Assembly: GCF_034313845.1 (NCBI RefSeq)
Contig: NZ_JAVIWN010000003.1
Reading direction: 5' to 3' (one strand)
Length of the DNA: 64,000 nucleotides
Source: Actimicrobium sp034313845
Lineage (GTDB): Bacteria; Pseudomonadota; Gammaproteobacteria; Burkholderiales; Burkholderiaceae_D
The notes beneath the pieces are model-generated. The model saw nothing but the letters and a program-made list of their open reading frames with translations, had not been told where the DNA came from and searched no databases. Position numbers and translations under genes: made by a program. Below, piece after piece: positions 37,410-45,947 of this stretch. Each line of letters begins with the position of its first letter. Position 1 is the stretch's first letter.

Positions 37410-38173
37410 GCGCGTTTTCCCTCGAACTGAAGAACGTTCGCAAGAGTTTCGGCAAGTCTGAAATCATTCGCGGTACCAGCTTGCAAGTGCCGAAAGGCGA
37501 ACGCTTTGCCGTGATCGGACCGAACGGTGCCGGCAAGTCGACGCTGTTCAATCTGATCTCGGGCCGCTTCGGTATCAGCAGCGGCGACATTCTGCTCAAC
37601 GGTGTCAGCACGGTGGGTCTGAAGCCGTTCGAGATCAACCGGCGCGGGCTGTCGCGCAGTTTCCAGATCACGAATATCTTCCATCGGCTCAGCGTCTATG
37701 AAAACTTGCGCTGTGCGGTGCTGTGGTCGCTCGGTTACAAGTACTCGTTCTGGCATCGTCTCAATGGTCTCAGGGATGCGCATGAACGGGCCGAAGCGGT
37801 GCTCGAACAGATTGGCTTGTCGCGTCGCCGCGCGACATTGGGCGGATTGCTGACTTACGCGGAACAGCGTGCGCTCGAAATCGGCATCACGATTGCCGGT
37901 GGTGCCGATGTGATTTTGCTCGACGAACCGACTGCCGGCATGAGCCGTTCCGAAACCGAAACAGCGGTGGAACTGATTCGCAAAGTCACCGTCGGCAAGA
38001 CCTTGCTGATGGTCGAGCACGACATGAGCGTGGTCTTCGGCCTGGCCGATAAAATCGCGGTGCTGGTGTATGGCGAGATGATTGCCTGCGACACACCGGC
38101 CAATATTCGTGGCAATACGAAAGTGCAGGAAGCCTATCTGGGCTCGCACGCACCAGAGGAGACAGCATCATGA
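37406..38173 (+). CDS. Liv-type ABC transporter ATPase (LivG-like)
   Basis: Cytosolic ATPase subunit, 255 aa. Walker A GPNGAGKST, Q-loop region FQITNIF, Walker B VILLDEPTAGM, H-loop VEHDM. The signature motif position reads LLTYAEQRALE, with Tyr-Ala in place of the common LSYGxQR start, as often in LivG. ATGA overlaps couple it to both neighbours. Confidence 0.93.
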   Translation: MSAFSLELKNVRKSFGKSEIIRGTSLQVPKGERFAVIGPNGAGKSTLFNLISGRFGISSGDILLNGVSTVGLKPFEINRRGLSRSFQITNIFHRLSVYENLRCAVLWSLGYKYSFWHRLNGLRDAHERAEAVLEQIGLSRRRATLGGLLTYAEQRALEIGITIAGGADVILLDEPTAGMSRSETETAVELIRKVTVGKTLLMVEHDMSVVFGLADKIAVLVYGEMIACDTPANIRGNTKVQEAYLGSHAPEETAS

Positions 38174-38871
38174 CGGCCCTGCTGGAACTCAACGAGCTGC
38201 ACGCGTATTACGGCAAGAGCCATGTCCTGCATGGTGTCAACCTGGTGGTCAACGAGGGCGAGATCGTCAGCCTGCTCGGACGCAACGGAGTGGGTCGTTC
38301 GACCACGGTCAAGGCGGCGATGGGGCAGGTCGACGCGACCGGTTCCATCCTGTTCAAGGGCGAGGAAATGATCGGCCTGAAAGCCTTTCAGATTGCCCAC
38401 AAGGGACTCGGTTACGTGCCTGAAAACCGCGATATCTTTCCGACGCTGACGGTCGAGCAAAACCTGATCCTCGGCGAAAAGAAAGGTCGCAAGTCGCGCT
38501 GGACGTTGAATGACATGTACCAGCTGTTTCCCCGTCTGCGCGAACGGCAGCACACGCCAGCCGGCGTGATGTCGGGTGGCGAACAGCAGATGCTGACCTT
38601 GTGCCGCACGTTGATGGGCGACCCGGACCTGATCATGATCGACGAGCCGACCGAAGGCTTGGCACCGAAGATCGTCGACCTGGTCGCCGAGTACCTCAGT
38701 GCCCTAAAAAACCGTGGTATTTCGATTTTGCTGGTCGAGCAGAAGTTGGCCATCGCGCTGGAAATTTCGCAGCGGGTCTATGTGATGGGTCACGGCTCGA
38801 TTGTGTTCGAGGGCACGCCGGCGCAACTCAAGGCAAATGATGCGGTTCGCAAGGAGTGGCTGGAGGTTTGA
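38170..38871 (+). CDS. Liv-type ABC transporter ATPase (LivF-like), Walker A Arg
   Basis: Second ATPase subunit, 233 aa, with signature MSGGEQQML, Walker B LIMIDEPTEGLAP and H-loop VEQKL. The Walker A motif reads GRNGVGRST: the usual Lys is Arg43. If the sequence is correct, this subunit may bind or hydrolyse ATP poorly while LivG does the catalysis; I cannot judge from here how common this variant is. Last gene of the transporter operon; it converges with the cyclase-like gene 34 bp away. Confidence 0.92.
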   Translation: MTALLELNELHAYYGKSHVLHGVNLVVNEGEIVSLLGRNGVGRSTTVKAAMGQVDATGSILFKGEEMIGLKAFQIAHKGLGYVPENRDIFPTLTVEQNLILGEKKGRKSRWTLNDMYQLFPRLRERQHTPAGVMSGGEQQMLTLCRTLMGDPDLIMIDEPTEGLAPKIVDLVAEYLSALKNRGISILLVEQKLAIALEISQRVYVMGHGSIVFEGTPAQLKANDAVRKEWLEV

Positions 38872-38905
38872 AGGCACGATGTGGATGTGGATGTTGATGC
38901 AGGTG

Positions 38906-39871
38906 CTAGCGGATGGTGGCGCTAGTCGTTTTTTTCGTCTGCGTTGGTATTTCCTTCGTCATCTCCGCCAGCACCTGCAGTGCGGTTGCGGTCGTCACCA
39001 GATGGTTCTCGTCCGCGTACAAGCGTCCGCATGCTGGCCCGCCTGACCAAGGTTGATAACAGCATGGGTCGGTGACCCGCAAATTCGCGCCACCGGCCCA
39101 GGCACCGTCCGCTCGTTGCAATGTGATCAGCTTGCCTGCCAGTGCGCTGATCAGTTCGGGTTGTGCGTGTTGCAGGCTGGCGATGCCCGTGACAAGAGCC
39201 AGATCAAACGCACCATGGATCGCATGCTGTTCGCTCGCGCCGACCACGGGTGGCCTGCCTTCCGGCGGCATACCGAGCGCGCGCAACAAACGCAGGCTCC
39301 ACCACGTCGCGTAGTGACAAGTACGCCACCAGTACGACGGCCAGGTGCCGTCCTTGTTGCGCTCCCGCGCGAGCACCTCCAGCACGTCATCGTGGTAGGC
39401 CATCTGGTCGACAGGTGGCAGTGCCAGAAAAACTGCCGGTGTGACGTCATTGTGTGGCACTCCCCAGGCATCATCGCGTGCATAAGTGGCAAAGCCGCCA
39501 TCACCATGCCAGTGTTCACGCAACCATGTCACATCGGATGCCAACGGCGTTTTACCGGCAAGCCGCAGCAGCGTCAGCGCGAAGGCGCTGGAATCGGCAT
39601 CGGGGCCGGTACTGCGGTTGTAGCCCCAGCCTTGCGGATAGGGGCGTTGTTTTTCCAGCCAGTTGGCGGCCGCGTCGGTGCTGCGCCGCACGGTCGCGCT
39701 GTGATCCGATTGCGCCAGCGCCACACCGACATAGCCGGTCACCCATGCATCAGAGCGTCCCACCGGCAAGCGGTAATCCTGCCAGTGACCGTCGTCCGCC
39801 TGGTGCGACGTCAGGTAAGCGACGGCTGCGCGCAGTGCGCTGTGCAGCATCCTGTCGGTGACCTGTTTCAT
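38906..39871 (-). CDS. Squalene/hopene-cyclase-like alpha-toroid protein
   Basis: A 321-aa protein with five regularly spaced QW-like motifs typical of the prenyltransferase/squalene-oxidase repeat (DGHW 27-30, GWGY 81-84, DGGF 124-127, DGTW 174-177, DGAW 255-258), so an alpha/alpha toroid. DADSS at 91-95 sits where class II terpene cyclases have DxDD(T) and keeps the middle Asp. It is about half the size of hopene cyclase (one barrel). The ATG at 39871 overlaps the previous gene's stop (ATGA); the longer frame to 40054 lies inside that gene. Together with the prenyltransferase-like neighbour it suggests prenyl or terpenoid chemistry, but activity is unproven. Confidence 0.7.
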   Translation of the reverse strand: MKQVTDRMLHSALRAAVAYLTSHQADDGHWQDYRLPVGRSDAWVTGYVGVALAQSDHSATVRRSTDAAANWLEKQRPYPQGWGYNRSTGPDADSSAFALTLLRLAGKTPLASDVTWLREHWHGDGGFATYARDDAWGVPHNDVTPAVFLALPPVDQMAYHDDVLEVLARERNKDGTWPSYWWRTCHYATWWSLRLLRALGMPPEGRPPVVGASEQHAIHGAFDLALVTGIASLQHAQPELISALAGKLITLQRADGAWAGGANLRVTDPCCYQPWSGGPACGRLYADENHLVTTATALQVLAEMTKEIPTQTKKTTSATIR

Positions 39872-40827
39872 TCCGGCAGCGATTTCAGATAGATATTGAT
39901 CCTGGGTTGGCACGCCTGGTCGAGGCCTAAGCCAATGAAAGCCAGTTCGCCCAGTGCGGCCAGGTTGTTTAGCTGATGACAGGGTGTTAGCCCGTAACGC
40001 TGGCAGCATTGCGCAATGATCGTTAGCCATTCTTCCGATGGACGTTGCACGCAATGGGCGCAGACGTCGAGCTTGATATTGCCCGACATTTCTTCTGCTG
40101 CGGCGCTGGCCAAGGTCATCCCGATGCTGCCGACGACGGCACTGCGTGGAATGTGCCTGGTACCAATGACGAGTCGCAGGAAGTCACGCACTTCGTCGCT
40201 CTCGGCCAGCGACAAGCCAAGGTCTGCCAGCGCCGCTTTGTTGCCGATGCGCCAGTACAGTTTTGCCCGCGCAGTGGCTGCCGAATTGCCTTCGATGCCA
40301 GCGCTGACCAAGTGCGCATGACGAGCCAGTCGATCCGGGATCAGGCTACCTAGCCAATGCTGGGCACGCCGCCAGCGTGCGGCGGGATCGCCCCATTTCG
40401 TGCTGACATAAAGCGCCATGCCAGGTCCGGATAAATTGGTAGCCAGCCACGCGCCGCCGGCTGGTAGCGCAGCACGTGCCATCGTATCGGCTGGCAGCAT
40501 GTGTTCCAACAAGGTCTGACAGGTTGGGTGCATGTCGGGAGCCTGTTGCTGCAGTATTGCCTGCACCGCTTGCGCTACTTGTTGCTGACGTTGTCTGATG
40601 TCACTGGTTTTCGCGGCGGGATCCGCCAGCAGGCGCACGACGGGCGCTGTACCAACGTGGAGTCCGATGCAAAGTTGCAGTGGCGAACCGTCGTTGTTAA
40701 GGGTCGAGTGCCATGGTCCGGCTTGCGATGCGGATGGGCCGAGCAGGTTGCCCGCTTGCTGGACGATCTCTTCCTGCGACCGTCCCGTCAGTCTGGCAGC
40801 CAGCGTCAGCAGTCCTTGTCCTGTCAT
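39868..40827 (-). CDS. Putative ABBA-fold aromatic prenyltransferase-like protein
   Basis: A 319-aa protein without a clear family match by eye. Its strand-like segments MALYVSTKW (137-145), AKLYWRI (188-194), NIKLDV (250-255) and RINIYLKS (309-316) are spaced like the x-[LI]-Y-x strands of ABBA/DMATS aromatic prenyltransferases, whose inward Lys/Arg and Tyr hold the prenyl diphosphate. The N-terminal WHSTLNNDGSPLQLCIGL also resembles that fold's start. No Mg-binding DDxxD is present, as expected for ABBA enzymes. ATG 40827 overlaps the upstream stop (ATGA). The assignment is fold-level inference from pattern only; a structure comparison would decide. Confidence 0.4.
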   Translation of the reverse strand: MTGQGLLTLAARLTGRSQEEIVQQAGNLLGPSASQAGPWHSTLNNDGSPLQLCIGLHVGTAPVVRLLADPAAKTSDIRQRQQQVAQAVQAILQQQAPDMHPTCQTLLEHMLPADTMARAALPAGGAWLATNLSGPGMALYVSTKWGDPAARWRRAQHWLGSLIPDRLARHAHLVSAGIEGNSAATARAKLYWRIGNKAALADLGLSLAESDEVRDFLRLVIGTRHIPRSAVVGSIGMTLASAAAEEMSGNIKLDVCAHCVQRPSEEWLTIIAQCCQRYGLTPCHQLNNLAALGELAFIGLGLDQACQPRINIYLKSLPE

Positions 40828-41273
40828 TGCAGCACCGGGAGCAGCAATGACGATGACGGCCAACATGGTGGCAACAGCAACAGTGTCAGCAGCAAGAGGT
40901 TACGCAGCAGCGTCATCGGCGTCAGCGTATGACCGTTGAGAAGCACGCCGCAACCACACGCAATGTGCAAGCCGCGCACGAGTGCCGATCCGATGGCGAG
41001 GCAGAACAGTGTCAGCAAGCCGGTTGTTGTCGCCCACGCGAGCGGGTACGTGGGCAGCCAGAGCGACGACAGCAAGAGCACGCCCGCGAGTAATTCGAGT
41101 ATCGCGAGCAAGCGCGAAAAAGCCGGAACGAGTCGTGCCGATATCAAGCGGTAGTTGGCGATGGCGAGTCTGACCGAACGTTGCCTCAGACATGCCGAGA
41201 TGCCCGAGGCAACGAATAACAGACCATAAGCGCCGCGCAACAGCGTTGCCAGCATCGCGGAGGTGTCGGTCAT
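40824..41273 (-). CDS. MauE/DoxX-like membrane protein with CGC motif
   Basis: A 149-aa inner-membrane protein with four membrane segments (about residues 10-28, 52-70, 76-98, 121-143). The motif ACGCG (Cys106, Cys108) before the last helix matches MauE-type proteins, which support disulfide formation in partner proteins of methylamine dehydrogenase and some peptide clusters. The start at 41273 is 20 bp after the glycine-rich gene; the frame upstream to 41513 is only the shadow of that gene. Its stop overlaps the next start. Confidence 0.6.
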   Translation of the reverse strand: MTDTSAMLATLLRGAYGLLFVASGISACLRQRSVRLAIANYRLISARLVPAFSRLLAILELLAGVLLLSSLWLPTYPLAWATTTGLLTLFCLAIGSALVRGLHIACGCGVLLNGHTLTPMTLLRNLLLLTLLLLPPCWPSSSLLLPVLQ

Positions 41274-41292
41274 CGGATCATGATCGTTACTG

Positions 41293-41958
41293 TCACGGAA
41301 TTTCGACGACGATGACGTTACCAACCGACCCATTCTGGCCATTGATGCCGGGTGCACCGGGTGCGCCAGGATTACCTTGCGCTGCCGAATTGCCCGTGCC
41401 ACCACGGCGACCACCAACGCCGGGCAAACCACCGGGGCCACCCGCACCACCGACGCCACCCTGGCCACCGCCGGTATTGGCGGCATACGACGGGGTTGGG
41501 ATGCCATGCGCATACTGAATCGTCACGTTGCCACCATTGCCGCCGGCAGCGCCGTCACCACCCCGGCCACCGTTGCCGCCATTGCCGCCACGACCACCGT
41601 TTTCGTCGTTCTCGCAGCCATGGCCGTTGCCACCATTGCCGCCCTGACCGCCTTGCCCACCCGGGCCGCCCGGCCCGCCGGAACCGCCGTTGCCGCCATG
41701 TGCATCGACATTCACGCCCGTAATGAATTCAGTGACCGAGACAGTCAGCGAGCCACCATCCTGACCCGCAAATCCGTTGGTGCCATTGGACGCACTCGTG
41801 CCATCGTTGCCAGCGCCACCGACAGTGCCGGCATCGTCGCCATCCCAGTGGCAGACTGCATCCTGTCCTTGCCCGCCTGCGCCACCGGTCTGGCCGCCAG
41901 TGCCGCCGTGACCATCGCCGCCAGCATTGCCATGTACGTCAATATTATAAGAAGGCAT
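41293..41958 (-). CDS. Glycine-rich collagen-like protein
   Basis: A 221-aa protein, roughly 45% Gly by eye, made of GG-x repeats (GGNGGSGGPGGPGG) with short beta-strand interruptions (YNIDVHG, LTVSVTEF, VNVDAHG, NVTIQYAHG, NVIVVEIP). Two Cys only (36 and 115), one next to the single Trp (CHWDGDD). There is no signal peptide. The pattern suggests a polyglycine or beta-helix bundle rather than true collagen (Gly is denser than every third residue). AGGAGATA lies 6 bp before the ATG. As the small structural protein of a five-gene set with modifying-type enzymes, it could be the substrate of that set; this is inference. Confidence 0.75.
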   Translation of the reverse strand: MPSYNIDVHGNAGGDGHGGTGGQTGGAGGQGQDAVCHWDGDDAGTVGGAGNDGTSASNGTNGFAGQDGGSLTVSVTEFITGVNVDAHGGNGGSGGPGGPGGQGGQGGNGGNGHGCENDENGGRGGNGGNGGRGGDGAAGGNGGNVTIQYAHGIPTPSYAANTGGGQGGVGGAGGPGGLPGVGGRRGGTGNSAAQGNPGAPGAPGINGQNGSVGNVIVVEIP

Positions 41959-42028
41959 TTTTTATCTCCTGTCTGGTTGTCGTTGAGTTGCCACTGAGTT
42001 GCCACTGAGTTGCCGCAGCGAGCGCGCA

Positions 42029-42667
42029 TTACAGTCCCTTGATGCCGGCCGCATGGATCGCGCTCTGGTTACCAAGCTTGATCAGGCCGCCTTTGTCGAT
42101 CGTGATGTGGTTTGCAAACAGAACCTTTCCCTTGACGTTCAGCACGGCACCGGAAGCGACGTGGATATCGCGGAAAATGAAAATCGGAATCCGGATTTTT
42201 TGCAGGTCCAGCCATTTGTTGAGTGCCGGGATTTGTGCTGCACTGATGTTGCCGCTATGACCGTAAATGAAGTCGCGCGCCATGTTCTTGATCGTGGCAA
42301 CCTGGTCGGGATGAAATGCCGGTAATGGCGGGATAACGATGCCACTGCGGCCGACGATGCTCGGCCGGATCGTCGGATGCAGGACCACCGGACCAATTGA
42401 CGGCAGGGTATGTCCCTGTGCGAAAGCCTGGTCGGGGATCCCGATCCAGCGCTTGATGTCGGTGATCGAGTGGGGTTCGAGAAACGCGATACTGTGGACG
42501 TGGGCCGCATCGGCACTGGTCAGTAGGAGGGTCTGGTTAGCGGCGACATCCAGATCCGTCAGCTTGATCGTGGCAGGATCAATGTTGAAATCTTTAAGAC
42601 GTGTCTCTATCGTTTGTTGTGGCATTTCCATCTCCATTGTGCAATTTTCTGGCGTGATCGACGCCAT
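42029..42667 (-). CDS. Unknown protein with beta-helix-like C-terminus, first gene of the Gly-rich cluster
   Basis: A 212-aa protein I do not recognise. The N-terminal half is mixed (TDLDVAANQTLLLTSADAAH, then SITDIKRWIGIPDQAF); the C-terminal ~60 residues alternate hydrophobic and polar residues with Gly turns (VLNVKGKVLFANHITIDKGG), as in a parallel beta-helix or a cap. The start at 42667 has AGAGGA at 6 bp; ATGs at 42637-42625 are alternatives. It leads the minus-strand cluster and is divergent from a binding-protein gene. No export signal is seen. Perhaps a structural partner of the Gly-rich protein. Confidence 0.6.
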   Translation of the reverse strand: MASITPENCTMEMEMPQQTIETRLKDFNIDPATIKLTDLDVAANQTLLLTSADAAHVHSIAFLEPHSITDIKRWIGIPDQAFAQGHTLPSIGPVVLHPTIRPSIVGRSGIVIPPLPAFHPDQVATIKNMARDFIYGHSGNISAAQIPALNKWLDLQKIRIPIFIFRDIHVASGAVLNVKGKVLFANHITIDKGGLIKLGNQSAIHAAGIKGL

Positions 42668-42910
42668 CGGAAATCCTCTTTTGCTACAAACAAAAATTAA
42701 CAGGTCGGGGTCCGGACTTTTTGAGGCGGCGCAATTCGCGGCGATTGATTTTTTAAGGTTGCTGGTACCCGACTGCTGCCTGGCGCATGGGAACTGATCG
42801 GGATCAAGTTGATACAGCGCACGCTGTTATCGGATCGAGGTCTGCGGTCGTCCAGATCGCGTAACTATTGATTACACTGTGGAGCATTGCCACTGATCAG
42901 AGGAGTTCCC

Positions 42911-44128
42911 ATGAAACGGTTCCTTGCCACGCTGTTGAGCGCTGCTTGCGTCATTACGGGGTGGTGGACTACGCATGCACAGGCTGGTATCGGTCCCGCA
43001 TCCACGATACGGATCGGTGTGTCCGGACCGTTCACAGGAGGCTCCGGTCCGCTCGGTGAGAGCATGCGCAATGGGGTTCGGCTGGCCATCGACGAAATCA
43101 ATCGTGTTGGCGGCATCAATGGCCAGCTGTTTGAATTGATCGAGCGCGACGATCAGGCATCGGTGCCGCTGGGAGCAAAAATTGCCGACGACTTCGTGCA
43201 GGAAAAAGTCACCGCCGTGATTGGTATCGTCAACACGGGCGTCGGCCTGGCCTCGATCGACGCGTACCAGAAAGCGTCACTGCCGTTGCTGGTGGCGGTA
43301 TCGACCGGTACCATGCTGACCCGGAAATTTGCCCCGCCGCAGGCTCCGGAAAATTATATCTTCCGGATTTCGCCGACCGTGGACCTGGAAGCACGGGCGC
43401 TGGCGAGCGAGCTCAAGCGACGCAAGATCGCTGCCGTCTCCCTGCTGGCCGATACCACCCCGTATGGCGATGCCGGTGCACTGGCGTTTCGCGAAGAGTG
43501 CCAGCTCGCCGGCATCGCCCTGCGTTCCGATGAGCGTTTCAAGGTCGGTGACACGGACATGCGCAAACAGGTCGCGCGGGCCAGGCAGAGCCGTGGGCAG
43601 GCATTGGTGGCCTGGGGCATAGGACCTGAACTGGCAGTCATTGCGCGTAACAAGGCAGCAGCCGGATGGACGGTGCCGCTGCTGGGTAGCTGGACTTTTT
43701 CCAGCCGTAATTTCATCGATAGTGCCGGTCCGGCGGGCGAGGGCGCGCTGATGCCGCAGACCTTTATCCAGGATATGGGATCGACCACCAGGAACGGATT
43801 TCTGCTGGCGTACCGGCGCCTGTTCAAGACCGACCTGATCGCGTCACCAATGAGTGCGGCGCAGGGCTATGACGGCATGCATTTGCTGTACCGCGCCATC
43901 CGCCAGGCCAATTCCGGCGATGGCCGCCGGATTCGCGCCGCGCTTGAAAATCTGGAGAGTCGCTATCAAGGCGTCATCACCAGTTACAGCAAGCCCTTCT
44001 CGGCCAGCGACCATGACGCCATCACGCTCAACATGCTGTGGATCGGTCGGGTCGTCGATGGTCGGGTCGATTATTCCAGCAAGGAAGATCAGCTCCGGGA
44101 TGCCGTGTTGCGCTATAAAAAGCCGTAG
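42911..44128 (+). CDS. Orphan Liv-type substrate-binding protein
   Basis: Periplasmic type I binding protein, 405 aa, with a signal peptide (MKRFLATLLSAACVITGWW, cleavage near AQAG) and a Leu/Ile/Val-type fold (IRIGVSGPFTGGSGPLGESM). ATG 42911 has AGGAG 7 bp upstream. No permease or ATPase genes are next to it; it may feed the transporter at 33.7-38.9 kb. It is divergent from the glycine-rich cluster, with 243 bp between starts. Confidence 0.88.
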   Translation: MKRFLATLLSAACVITGWWTTHAQAGIGPASTIRIGVSGPFTGGSGPLGESMRNGVRLAIDEINRVGGINGQLFELIERDDQASVPLGAKIADDFVQEKVTAVIGIVNTGVGLASIDAYQKASLPLLVAVSTGTMLTRKFAPPQAPENYIFRISPTVDLEARALASELKRRKIAAVSLLADTTPYGDAGALAFREECQLAGIALRSDERFKVGDTDMRKQVARARQSRGQALVAWGIGPELAVIARNKAAAGWTVPLLGSWTFSSRNFIDSAGPAGEGALMPQTFIQDMGSTTRNGFLLAYRRLFKTDLIASPMSAAQGYDGMHLLYRAIRQANSGDGRRIRAALENLESRYQGVITSYSKPFSASDHDAITLNMLWIGRVVDGRVDYSSKEDQLRDAVLRYKKP

Positions 44129-44318
44129 CGCTTTTGCGTCAGGTCGGTCGTGGAGGCAGAACACGCGCCGACAATTCGGCCGCACTGGGTGCCTTGCCGG
44201 TAAGCCGGTCAACGCCAAAGCAGCCGGATTGACATCGAGGCATTGATGGTCTTCGGGCCGCATGAGTGCATCGCGCAGCACCGTCGCATCCTCTGCATGG
44301 CGCTGGTCGGCGAGGCGC
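44129..44318 (-). other. Gap with possible remnant of a small minus-strand gene
   Basis: A 190-bp stretch between convergent genes. On the minus strand it reads as ordinary coding text (RPEDHQCLDVNPAALALTG) and, after a shift at a duplicated ACCGGC (near 44205), continues as KAPSAAELSARVLPPRPT before a stop. This looks like the end of a short gene after smrA with an 8-bp duplication, but it has no clear start. Confidence 0.25.
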
Positions 44319-44963
44319 TCAGCTCCGCGCTTTGAGCAACACCACCAGCGCGCCGCTACCGCCATCGGAAGCCTTGGCCTGGCAAAAGGCGATGACTTCG
44401 TCTTTTTGTACCAGCCAGTTGCGGACCTTACCTTTGAGTACCGGTTGTTTGTTGATCGAACCCAATCCCTTGCCGTGAATGATGCGCACGCAGCGCAGCC
44501 CGCGCCGGCTGACCGCGTGCAGATACTCGGACAAGGCTTCTCGTGCTTCGTCGGTACGCATGCCGTGCAAATCGAGCTGGCTCTGGATCACCCAGTGGCC
44601 ACGCCGCAATTTGCGGACAGTGTCGGCCGTGATGCTGCTGCGGGCGTAACTGAGTTCGGCGTCGGTGTCGAGCAGGGTTTCGATGCTGAAGTCGTCCGAC
44701 AGCGATTCGGCCAGGGCGGCCTGTTCGTCGGCCAGATGCTGGCGTGCGATCGGATCGGGACGTTCCGGTTGCAGGAAAATTTTTTCAGAGATCAGTAGTG
44801 GAGCGACCATGCCGATGCTGTGTCGAAACAGATCGGCTTCGATCGCCGCCAGCCTTGAACGTCGTTGCTGTTCCAGTTCAGCGACGGCGCGCTCTTCCTG
44901 CTGCGCTTTGAGTTGCTTGCGCAGCAGGGTCAGGGAGGCGAAGTCCTTGAGCGGTACAGACAT
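44319..44963 (-). CDS. Smr-domain protein (SmrA-like)
   Basis: A 214-aa protein with a coiled, charged N-terminus and a C-terminal Smr domain (about residues 125-212): LDLHGMR and HGKG are the nuclease-type motifs. Smr domains nick branched or structured nucleic acids; the free-standing form occurs across proteobacteria. It lies 27 bp downstream of trxB and is probably cotranscribed. Confidence 0.9.
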   Translation of the reverse strand: MSVPLKDFASLTLLRKQLKAQQEERAVAELEQQRRSRLAAIEADLFRHSIGMVAPLLISEKIFLQPERPDPIARQHLADEQAALAESLSDDFSIETLLDTDAELSYARSSITADTVRKLRRGHWVIQSQLDLHGMRTDEAREALSEYLHAVSRRGLRCVRIIHGKGLGSINKQPVLKGKVRNWLVQKDEVIAFCQAKASDGGSGALVVLLKARS

Positions 44964-44990
44964 GGCGTGACAACAAACCCGAGCCGGGCG

Positions 44991-45947
44991 TCAGTCGTTT
45001 AGCGTTTCAAGGAAACGCTGGGCATCGAGTGCAGCCATGCAGCCGGTGCCTGAGCTGGTAATGGCCTGGCGATAGACATGGTCCTGCACGTCGCCGGCCG
45101 CAAACACACCCGGCAGATTGGTGGCGGTGGCCATGCCTTCGAGTCCGGTCAGCGTCTTGATGTAGCCGTTCTTCATCGTCAACTGGCCTTCGAACAGGCT
45201 GGTGTTCGGTTTGTGGCCGATGGCGACAAAGATGCCGTGCACGGTGATGTCAGTGAGGCTGTCGTCGATGGCGGACTTGATGCGCAAGCCGGTCACGCCG
45301 CTGTCGTCGCCAAGAACTTCATCGAGGGTGCTGTTCCATTTGACTTCGATCTTGCCTTCGGCAACCTTGGCCATCAGGCGGTCGATCAGGATCGCTTCGG
45401 CGCGGAACTTGTCGCGGCGATGGATCACGGTGACCTTGGAGGCGATGTTCGACAGGTACAGTGCCTCTTCGACGGCGGTGTTGCCACCACCGATGACAGC
45501 GACTTCCTGACCGCGATAAAAGAAACCATCGCAGGTCGCGCAGGCTGACACGCCCTTGCCCATGAAGGCTTGCTCGGAAGGGATGCCGAGATATTGTGCC
45601 GAAGCGCCGGTCGCAATGATCAATGCATCGCAGGTATATTCTCCGGAATCACCGACCAGCCGGATCGGCTTTTCGGTCAGCATTGCGGTGTGAATATGGT
45701 CGTAGATGACTTCGGTCTTGAAGCGTTCTGCATGTTGCAGCAGACGCTGCATCAGCTCCGGACCTTGCACGCCCATCGGGTCGCCGGGCCAGTTTTCGAC
45801 ATCGGTGGTGGTCATCAGTTGACCGCCTTGCTCCATGCCGGTAATCAATACCGGGTTGAGGTTGGCGCGCGCAGCGTAGACTGCAGCGCTGTAGCCGGCA
45901 GGACCGGAACCAAGGATGAGGACATGTGCATGTTTGACGGTAGTCAT
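44991..45947 (-). CDS. trxB: Thioredoxin reductase TrxB
   Basis: FAD/NADPH flavoprotein that reduces thioredoxin. The 318-aa protein has the FAD motif LGSGPAGYSAA, the redox pair CATC (about residues 137-140), NADPH motif GGGNTAVEEALYLS and the C-terminal FAD motif GVFAAGDVQDHVYRQA. It is divergent from ftsK with smrA downstream, a frequent betaproteobacterial order. Confidence 0.97.
   Translation of the reverse strand: MTTVKHAHVLILGSGPAGYSAAVYAARANLNPVLITGMEQGGQLMTTTDVENWPGDPMGVQGPELMQRLLQHAERFKTEVIYDHIHTAMLTEKPIRLVGDSGEYTCDALIIATGASAQYLGIPSEQAFMGKGVSACATCDGFFYRGQEVAVIGGGNTAVEEALYLSNIASKVTVIHRRDKFRAEAILIDRLMAKVAEGKIEVKWNSTLDEVLGDDSGVTGLRIKSAIDDSLTDITVHGIFVAIGHKPNTSLFEGQLTMKNGYIKTLTGLEGMATATNLPGVFAAGDVQDHVYRQAITSSGTGCMAALDAQRFLETLND

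Noticed and set aside
41377..41997. 206-codon Ala/Thr-rich plus-strand frame
   Set aside because: Antisense of the GGN/GGC codons of the glycine-rich gene; that gene has a proper ribosome site and operon context.
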